From positions 20,802 through 84,801 of the forward strand of contig NZ_KQ948566.1 in assembly GCF_001514125.1 (NCBI RefSeq): a DNA stretch of 64,000 nucleotides, given 5' to 3'. The number at the start of each line of letters is the position of its first letter. Position 1 is the first letter of the stretch. The position numbers were made by a program, and so were the translations under genes. The DNA is from Streptomyces longwoodensis (lineage in GTDB: Bacteria; Actinomycetota; Actinomycetes; Streptomycetales; Streptomycetaceae). Of the stretch, positions 39,401 through 48,400 are shown piece after piece. Under the pieces are notes generated by a model. That model made no database searches. It saw only the letters and a list, made by a program, of their open reading frames with translations, and had not been told where the DNA came from.

Positions 39401-42400
39401 GCACCTCGCCGGTGACCGTGCCGGTGCCCGCGACGGTCGCGGCCGCGCCGGTCGAGGCGGCGGCCAGGTCGGCGAGCGTGGGGTGGCGGAACAGGTCCCT
39501 GGGGGTCAGCGCGAGCCCGGCGGTGCGGGCCCGGGAGACGACCTGGATGCTGACGATCGAGTCGCCGCCGAGCATGAAGAAGTGGTCGTCGAGGCCGACG
39601 CGTTCGACGCCCAGCAGGTCGGCCCAGATGCCGGCGAGCACCTGCTCGGCCTCGGTGCGCGGCGCGCGGTAGGCGCTGTCGGCGGCCGCCGACCACTCGG
39701 GGGCGGGCAGCCGGCGCCGGTCGACCTTGCCGTTCGCGGTCAGGGGCAGCTCGGCGAGGGGCACGAACGCGGCCGGGACCATGTAGTCGGGCAGTTCCGC
39801 GGCCACGTGGGCGCGCAGCTCGGCCGTCTGCGGCACGGTGGCGCCGGGGGCCGGCACCAGGTGGGCGACCAGGCGCTTGCGGCCCTCGTGCCGGGACACC
39901 GACACCACCGCCTCGGCGACCGCCGGGTGCGCGGTGAGCCGGGCCTCGATCTCGGCGGGCTCGACGCGGAAGCCGCGGATCTTGATCTGGTCGTCGGCGC
40001 GGCCCACGAAGTGCAGGTCGCCGTCGGCGCTCCAGCGCACGATGTCGCCGGTGCGGTACATCCGTCCGCCGGGCGGTCCGTAGGGGTCGGGCAGGTAGCG
40101 GGCGGCGGTGGCGCCGGGGCGGCCGGTGTAGCCGCGGGCCAGTCCTGCGCCGGCGAGGTACAACTCGCCGGGCACACCCGGTGGTTGGGGCTGGAGGGCG
40201 CCGTCCAGGACGTAGGCGCGCGTGTCGTCGAGGGGGCGGCCGATGGGGAGCGCCGCGGACAGGGTGTCACCGGCGCGGAAGGGCCGGCGGGTGGCGAAGG
40301 TGGTGGTCTCGGTGGGGCCGTAGACGTCGACGACGGTGAGGTCGGGGCAGGCGTCCAGCACGCGCCGTACGGCGGCGCCGGGCACGGCCTCGCCGCCGGT
40401 CCACACCTCGCGGGCGCCGCGCAGGCAGGCGGGGTCCTCCTGGGCGAACAGGCGGAACAGACCGATCGTCAGGAACACGCAGCTGACGCCCTGTTCGGTG
40501 ATGGCGTGGCGTACGGCGGCGGCGTCCAGCTCCCCGGGCGGGGCGAGGACGGCCGTGCCGCCGCGCAGCAGGGGCACCCACAGCTCGTAGGTGGACGCGT
40601 CGAAGGCGTGCGGGGAGTGCACGAGGACGCGGTCGTGGTGCGCGAAGGCGCGGTCGAGGGCGAGCGCGGCGACGTCCCGCTGCCGGGCGGCCACGCCCTT
40701 GGGGTTGCCGGTGGAGCCGGAGGTGAACATGAGGTACTGGACGTTGTCCGGGTGCACGCGCGGCACGGTGGCGAGGTCCGCGGTGGGCCCGTCGGTGTCC
40801 AGGTCCGGGCGCAGGACGTGTCCTGCGGGGAGGAGGTCCGCGGCCGTCGTGTGCCACTCGGCGTCCGTGAGGAGCAGGTCGGCGCCGGCCTCGGTGAGCA
40901 TGGTGCGCAGCCGGTCCGCCGGGGCCCGCCCGTCGAGCGGGACGTACACGCCGCCGAGGCGGGCGAGGGCGAGCTGGGCGACGACGAGGGCGGGCGAGCG
41001 GTCCATGAGCACGCCGACGGCGACCTCCGGGCGCACCCCGAGCGCGGCCAGGCGGCCGGCCAGGGCACTCGCCCGGGCGTCGAGGTCGCGGTAGGTCAGC
41101 CGCTCGTCGCCGGCCAGCAGGGCGACGGCGTCCGGGGTGCGTTCCACCTGGGCGGCGAAGAGGTCCGCGGTGGTGGTGACGGGCGCGTCGGTGGCCGTGT
41201 CGTTCCAGGTGTGCAGCACCTGCTCGCGGCGGGCGGCCGTCAGCAGGGACAGCCGGGCGGGGGTGGACCGCGGGGTGGCGGCGAAGCCCTCCAGCAGGAC
41301 GGTGAGGTACTCGGCCAGCCGCTCGACGGTGGCGGTGTCGAACAGGTCCGGGTCGTAGCCGAGGCGCAGGGTGAGCTCCGGGCCGGGGTAGGCGACCAGG
41401 CTGAGCGGGTAGTTGGTGGTCTCGATCCCCTCCAGGCCGCTCAGCCCGAGGCCGTGGGCGGCGGCGAGGTCGTCGTCCACGGGGTAGTTCTCGAACACGA
41501 CGATGCTGTCGAACAGGGCGGCCCGCTCGGGCAGGTCGGTGTACGCCGTCATCCGGTGCAGCGGCACGTGGTCGTGGCGGCGGTCCTCGCTCTGCTCCTG
41601 CTGGAGCCGGGCCAGCCAGGTGAGCAGCGGTTCGTCGCGCGGCACCCGCACCCGGGTGGGCAGGGTGGCGATGAACAGGCCGGTGATGGCGTCGGATCCG
41701 GGCAGCTCGGGCGGCCGCCCGGAGACGGTGGTGCCGAACACCACTTCTTCGCGGCCCGCCTGACGGCTCATCAGCAGCGCCCAGGCGCCCTGGACGAGGG
41801 TGTTGACCGTCAGGCCCGCCGTCCTGGCCACGTCCAGCAGAGACTTGGTGACGGCCTCGGGCACCGTGACGCGCACCGCCGCCGTGGACTCCGCGCGGTG
41901 GCTCTCGCGGGGCTCGCGGTCGAAGGGCAGCGCGGTGGTCTCGGCCAGGCCGTCCAGGCGGGCACGCCAGTGCCGTTCGCCCTCGGTGCCGTCGGTGTGC
42001 TCACGCAGCCAGGCGACGTAGTCGCGGAACGGGCGGCGCTCGGGCAGCGTCATCGGGGCGGTGCCGGACAGGCCCGCGTGGCAGGCGAAGACGTCGGACA
42101 GCACCTGGAACAGGCTCCAGCCGTCCAGGACCAGGTGGTCGAAGGACCACACGACGCGCACCGCGGCGTCGGAGACCCGGGCGAGGACCAGGCGCTGGAG
42201 CGGGGCGCGGGTCAGGTCGACGCCCCGGGCGCGGTCGCGGTCGAGCAGGTCGCGCAGCCGCTCGTCCTGCTCGGCGGCGGTCAGGCCGCGCCAGTCGGCG
42301 GTCTCCACCGGTACGGCGGCCCGGCGCTGCACCACGAGCAGCGGCTCGGGCACGTCCTCCCACACCACCCGCGCGCGCAGCACCGGGGTGCGGTCGGTGA

Positions 42401-45400
42401 CCCGCTGCCAGGCGTCGGCCAGCACGGCCGGGTCGGGCACGCCGTCCAGGACGAACGTCAACTGCTGGAAGTACACGCCGCGGTCGGCCTGGGAGAGCCG
42501 GTGGAAGAGCATGCCGGCCTGGGTGGGCGTGAGCGGGTGGACGTCCTCCAGACCAGCCGGGTCCTCCCCCGCGATCCGGTCGACGTGGCTCTGGTCGAGC
42601 CGGGCCAGCGGGAAGTCCGAGGGGGTGCGTCCGGCGGCGCCGGGACGGGCCGCGTGCCGGGCGAGGCCGGCCAGCGCGTCGGCGTAGCGTTCCGCGAGGT
42701 CCGCGACGGTCTCCGGGCGGTGCAGCCGGTCGGAGTAGAACCAGGTGAACTCCAGGCTGTCGCCGTCGAGCCGCCCCACCACCTCCAGGGGGTGGGGGCG
42801 CGTCGAGGCGGGGTCGGCGTCCAGCTCCAGCGGGCGGGCCAGCCCGCGGAACAGGCCCTCCTCGGACGTCTCGGACAGGCCGAACCGGCCGAGGTAGTTG
42901 AAGCTGATGTGCGCGCTGGTCGCCGGGAGCGGTGCGCGGTCGTGGCCCGGCAGGGTCAGCGCGCCGTGGCCGATGCCGTGCCGGGGCACCGCGCGCAGAT
43001 GTTCCTTGACCTGCTTGAGCACGCCGTCCCAGCCGACCCCGGGCGGGACGGCCAGGGCGACGGGGTGGCGGGTGGTGAACCAGCCGACGGTGCGGCTGGT
43101 GTCGACGTCGGCGAACAGGTCCTCGCGGCCGTGCCCTTCGACGTCGACCAGGACCCGCTCGTGCCCGCTCCAGCCGCACAGCACCCGGCCGAGCGCGGCG
43201 AGCAGGACGTCGTTGACCCGGGTGCGGTACGTCTCCGGCAGGGTCCGCAGCAGCAGGTCGGTGTCCTCGGGACCGATCCGCACCGTCACCGAGCGCTGGG
43301 AGGCGTAGGTGTTGGTGCCCTCCCGGTCCGCGGGCAGCGCCGCCCGGGCGCCTTCGGTCTCCCGGGTCCAGTAGGCCTTCTCGGCGGCGAAGCCGCCGGC
43401 GGCGGTGTGCGCGGCCAGCCGCTCGGCCCACTGCCGCAGCGGGGAGGACTTGCGGGGCAGCGCGGCCGCGCCGTCGCGGCCCTCGCGGCGGGCGTGGTAG
43501 GCGAGTTCGAGGTCCTCCAGGAGCAGGCGCCAGGAGACACCGTCCACGACGAGGTGGTGCACCGACAGGTGCAGGACCGGCGGCCGTCCGTCGCCCCGGT
43601 CGTGCAGGACGGCGCGCAGCAGGGGGCCGTGGTCCAGGTCGTACGGGCCGAGGTGCGGGGCGTCGGTGTCCGGGCCGGTGTGGCGGGTGAGGCGGCAGCG
43701 CGCGGCCGGCCGGTCGATCAGCCACCGTACGCCCGCTCCGTCGGCGAGGAACCGGGACCGCAGTGCGTCGTGGTGGGCGACCACGTCGTCCAGGGCGGCC
43801 TGGAGGGCGCCCTCGTCGACGTCGGCGGGCAGGTCCAGCGACAGCGTCTGGGCGAAGTGCCCGGCCCGCTCGGCGGCGCTGTCGAACAGCCAGTGCTGGA
43901 TGGGGGTCAGCGGCGCGGTGCCGGTGGCCTCGACGGGGGCGGCCGGGGCCGTCCCGCTCCGGCGGCCGGCCTCGTCGGCGCGGCGGGCCAGGGCGGCGAG
44001 CGTCTGGTGCTGGTAGAGGTCCCGCGAGCTGATCGTCAGGCCCGCCTGCCGGGCCTGGGCCACGACCTGGATGCTGAGGATGGAGTCGCCGCCCAGCGCG
44101 AAGAAGTTGTCGTCCGCGCCGACCCGCTCCACGTGCAGGACGCCGGCCCAGATGGCGGCGAGGGTCCGTTCGGTGGCGGTGCGGGGCGCGACGTGACGGG
44201 CGGCGCGTTCGGCGGGCGCCGGGTCGGGGAGCCGGCCGCGGTCCAGCTTGCCGTTGGGGTTGAGCGGCAGGGCGGGCAGCACCACCACGGCCGAGGGGAC
44301 CATGTAGTCGGGCAGGGTGCGCCCGAGGGCGCGGCGCACGGCCTCGGGCTCCACGGTGGCGCCGGGGGCGGGCACGACGTACCCGGCGAGGCGGCGGTGG
44401 CCGTCGGCGTCGCGGACGGTGGCGGCGGCCTCGGCGACGCCCGCGCAGCCGCGCAGGGCCTCCTCGACCTCGCCGAGCTCGATGCGGAAGCCGCGCACCT
44501 TGACCTGCTGGTCGACGCGGCCCAGGTACTCCAGCTGGCCGTCGGCGCTCCAGCGCACCAGGTCGCCCGTGCGGTACATGCGCTCCCCGGGGACGCCGAA
44601 CGGGTCGGCGACGAAGCGGGCGGCGGTCAGGCCGGGCCGGTGCAGGTACCCGCGTGCGAGTCCGCCGCCGCCGAGGTACAGCTCGCCGGTGACACCGGGC
44701 GGCTGGGGACGCAGCAGGTGGTCGAGGACGTAGGCGCGGGTGCGGGCGACGGGGCGCCCTATGGGCGGGGCCTGGTCGGGGACGGTGCCGCCGGAGAACC
44801 AGGCGGTGGCGTAGACGGTGGCCTCGGTGGGGCCGTAGATGTTCGCCACCTCGGCCGCGGGCATCGCGTCCTTGAGGTCCCGGACGGTGCGGGCGGGCAG
44901 GGCCTCGCCGGCCAGGACGACGGTGTCCGCCTCCAGGGCGCCGGCGCCGCCGAACACCCGGGACAGCGCGGAGGGCACACCGCTGAGCAGCCCGGCCCGG
45001 CGCGGGCCGGAGCCGTCGGCGGGGGCGGGGAGGTCGGCGAGGGCGGTCAGGTCGGCGACGAGGTCGACGCTGCCGCCGGCCAGCAGCGGGCACAGCAGCT
45101 CGAAGACGGACACGTCGAAGTTCAGGGAGGTGGAGGCGACGACGTGGGAGAAGCCGCGCTCGCCGAACGTCTCCCGGGCCCAGGCGGCCAGCGCGGCCAC
45201 GCTGCGGTGCGGGACGACCACGCCCTTGGGCCGGCCGGTGGAGCCGGAGGTGTAGATGACGTAGGCGGGGTGGGACGGGTGCAGGGGGGCCGTGCGGTCG
45301 GCGTCGGTGAGGTCGGCGTCCGCCGGGGAGGCGTCGGCACCGGCCGGGTCCGCGGGGTCGGCTGCGGCGTCGGCCGGGTCCGCAGGGCCGGCTGCGGCGT

Positions 45401-48400
45401 CGGCCGGGGCCTCGCCTGTGGTGTCCGCTGTGGCGTGGGCGGTCGTGTCGGTTCTCGTCTCGGTGACGAAGGGCGCCACGTCCTCCAGCAGCAGCGGCTC
45501 GCAGCCCTCGGGCAGCGCGTGCGCGGTCTCCCGGGTGGCGAGGACGAGGGCGGGGGCCGCGTCGGTGAGCATGAAGCGGATCCGCTCGGCCGGGTAGGCG
45601 GGGTCGACGGGCAGGTAGCCGGCGCCCGACTTCAGGACGGCCCACAGCACCGGCAGCAGGCCGGCGGTGCGCGGCAGGCACAGCGCGACCAGGGACTCCG
45701 GTCCCGCGCCGCGTGCCGCGAGCAGGCGGGCGAGCCGGTTGGCGCGCCGGTTCAGGCCGGCGTAGTCCAGCCGGTCGTCGCCGCAGGTGACGGCGGTCCG
45801 GTCGGGCGTCCTGGCCACCTGCTCCTCGAACAGCGCGGGGAGCGTGGTGCCGGCGGCCGGGTCGGCGGCCGACGCGGGCGGGTTCCAGGAGTCCAGGAGC
45901 ACGCGCCGCTCGTCGTCGGACAGCAGCGGGAGGTCGGCCAGCGTCCGCTGGGGGCCGTCCGCCATCCCCTCGAGCAGGTGGTGCAGTTGCCGGGCCATCC
46001 GGGCCACGGTCGCCGCGTCGAACAGGTCGGTGTTGTACTCGACCGTCAGGTCGTGTCCGCCGTCGGCGCGCGGCGCGAACTCCAGCACCAGGTCGAAGCG
46101 GGCGGCCGGGCGGGGCAGCGGGTGGTCCTCGATGCGCAGTCCGGCGGCGACCGGCGGCCGGGCGGGGGCGGCCTGCTGCACCACCAGTGCCTGCACCAGC
46201 GGGGTGCGGCTGGGGTCGCGCGTCGGGGCCAGTTCCTCGACCACCCGGTCGAAGGGCACGCCGTCGTGGGCGAACGCGTCCAGCACGGTCGCGCGCATGC
46301 TCTGCACGAACCGGTCGACCGTGGCGGCGTCGTCGACCTCGCCGCGCAGCACGACGGTGTTGGCGAAGAAGCCGGTCACGTCCTCGAGTTCGCGGCGCTC
46401 CCGGCCGTTGGTGACGGTGCCGAAGGCGACGTCCCGCTGGCCCGAGTAGCGGGCGAACAGCACGGCCGCCGCGGCGGCGAACACCGTGAAGACGGTGGTG
46501 TCGCGGCCCGCGGCCAACTGCCGCAGCCGGTCCACCAGGTGGGGCGGTACGTCCTGGTGGTGGGCGGCGCCCGCGGTGGTGCGCACCGCGGGGCGCGGGC
46601 GGTCGGTGGGCAGGTCGAGCTGCTGGAGGCCGGCGAGGTGGCGTCTCCAGTAGGCGAGGTCGTCGGCGTGGGCGTCGGCGGTCTGCCGCTCGCGCTCCCA
46701 CAGGGCGAAGTCCGGGTACTGCACCGCCTGTTCGGGCAGCCCGTCGGGTTCGCCGGCGGCCTCCGCGCGGTAGAGCGCGGCCAGGTCCCGGGTGAGGACG
46801 CCGACCGACCAGCCGTCGGTGACGATGTGGTGCTGGGCCAGCAGCAGCACGTGGTCCTCGGGTGCCGTGCGGACGAGCAGCGCCCGCGTCAGGGGTCCGG
46901 TCGTCAGGTCGTGGGGGCGCCGCAGTTCGTCGGTCAGCAGGCGTTCGACGGCACCGTCCCGCCGGTCGGCGGGCACGTGCCCGACATCGGCGGTGCGCAG
47001 CGGCAGGTCCGCCTCGGGGGCGACGAGTTGGACGCCCTGTCCGTCGACCGTGGCGAAGGTGGTGCGCAAGGAGGCGTGGCGGGCGGCGAGCCGGTGCAGG
47101 GCGCGTTCCAGGGACGGCGGGTCGAGGGGGCCGCGCAGGCGCAGGGCGACGCCGGTGTTGTACTCGGTGCCGCCGTCGGTGAGGTCGTCGAGGAACCACA
47201 GGCGCCGCTGGGCGCTGGAGAGCGGTACGGGTTCCGAGCGCGGGGCGGCGGGGATCGGCTCGAGCGGGGCGGCGGACGGCTCGGCGGTCAGCGGGGCGAG
47301 CGCGCCGACGGTCCGCGCGGTGAACACGTCGCGCAGGGTCAGCCGGGCGCCGGACGCCTCCCGGACGCGGGTCAGCACGCGGGCCGCGAGGATCGAGTCG
47401 CCGCCGAGGTCGAAGAAGTCGTCGTCGACGCCGACGGTGTCGACGCCGAGGACGTCGGCCCAGATCGCGGCCAGGGTGCGTTCGCCGTCGGTGCGCGGTG
47501 CGACGTGCCGCTCGGCCGGCGCCGCGCCGGGGGCGGGCAGCGCCCTGAGGTCGATCTTGTTCTGCGGGGTGAGCGGCAGCGCGTCCAGCACGACGATCGC
47601 GGAGGGCACCATGTGTGCGGGCAGCGCGGCGGCGAGGGCGGCGCGCAGCCGGGCCGACCCGGGTCTGCGGGCGGGGTCGGCGGGGGTGACGTAGCCGAGG
47701 AGCCGGCCGCGGCCCGGGTCCTGGTCGCGGACCACGACGACGGCCTCGCGGACCTGCGGGTCCCGGGTCAGGGCGGCCTCGATCTCGCCGGGTTCGATGC
47801 GGAAGCCGCGCACCTTGACCTGTCGGTCGGCGCGGCCGAGGAACTCCAGCTCGCCGTCGTCGCGCCGGCGCACCCGGTCGCCGGTGCGGTAGAGGCGGGC
47901 GCCGGCCGGCCCGGAGGGGTGGGCGACGAACCGTGAGGCGGTCAGTCCGGGGCGGTCGAGGTAGCCGCGGGCCAGGCCGTCGCCGCCCACGTACAGCTCG
48001 CCCTCGCCGCCGGGCGGCACCGGGCGCAGTGCCGCGTCCAGGACGTGGGCCTCGGTGCCGGGCAGCGGGCCGCCGATGGTGGGGGTGCCGGTGCCGGCGG
48101 TCAGGGGTCCGGTCCAGGTGGCGACGATGGTGGCCTCGGTGGGCCCGTACGAGTTGATCATGCGGCGGCCGGGGGCCCACCGGTCGACGAGGGCGGCCGG
48201 GCACGCCTCCGCGCCGACGATCAGGGTGCGCAGTGACGGCAGCCCGCCGAGGTCCGCCGGGTCGGGCAGGGTGGCGAGGGCCGCCGGCGGTATGAGGGTG
48301 TGGGTGATGCGGTGTTCGGCGAGGACGGTGGCCAGTTCGTCGCCCAGCCAGGGCCCGTGCGGCGGGACGACCAGGGCGGCGCCGGACAGCACGGAGATGA

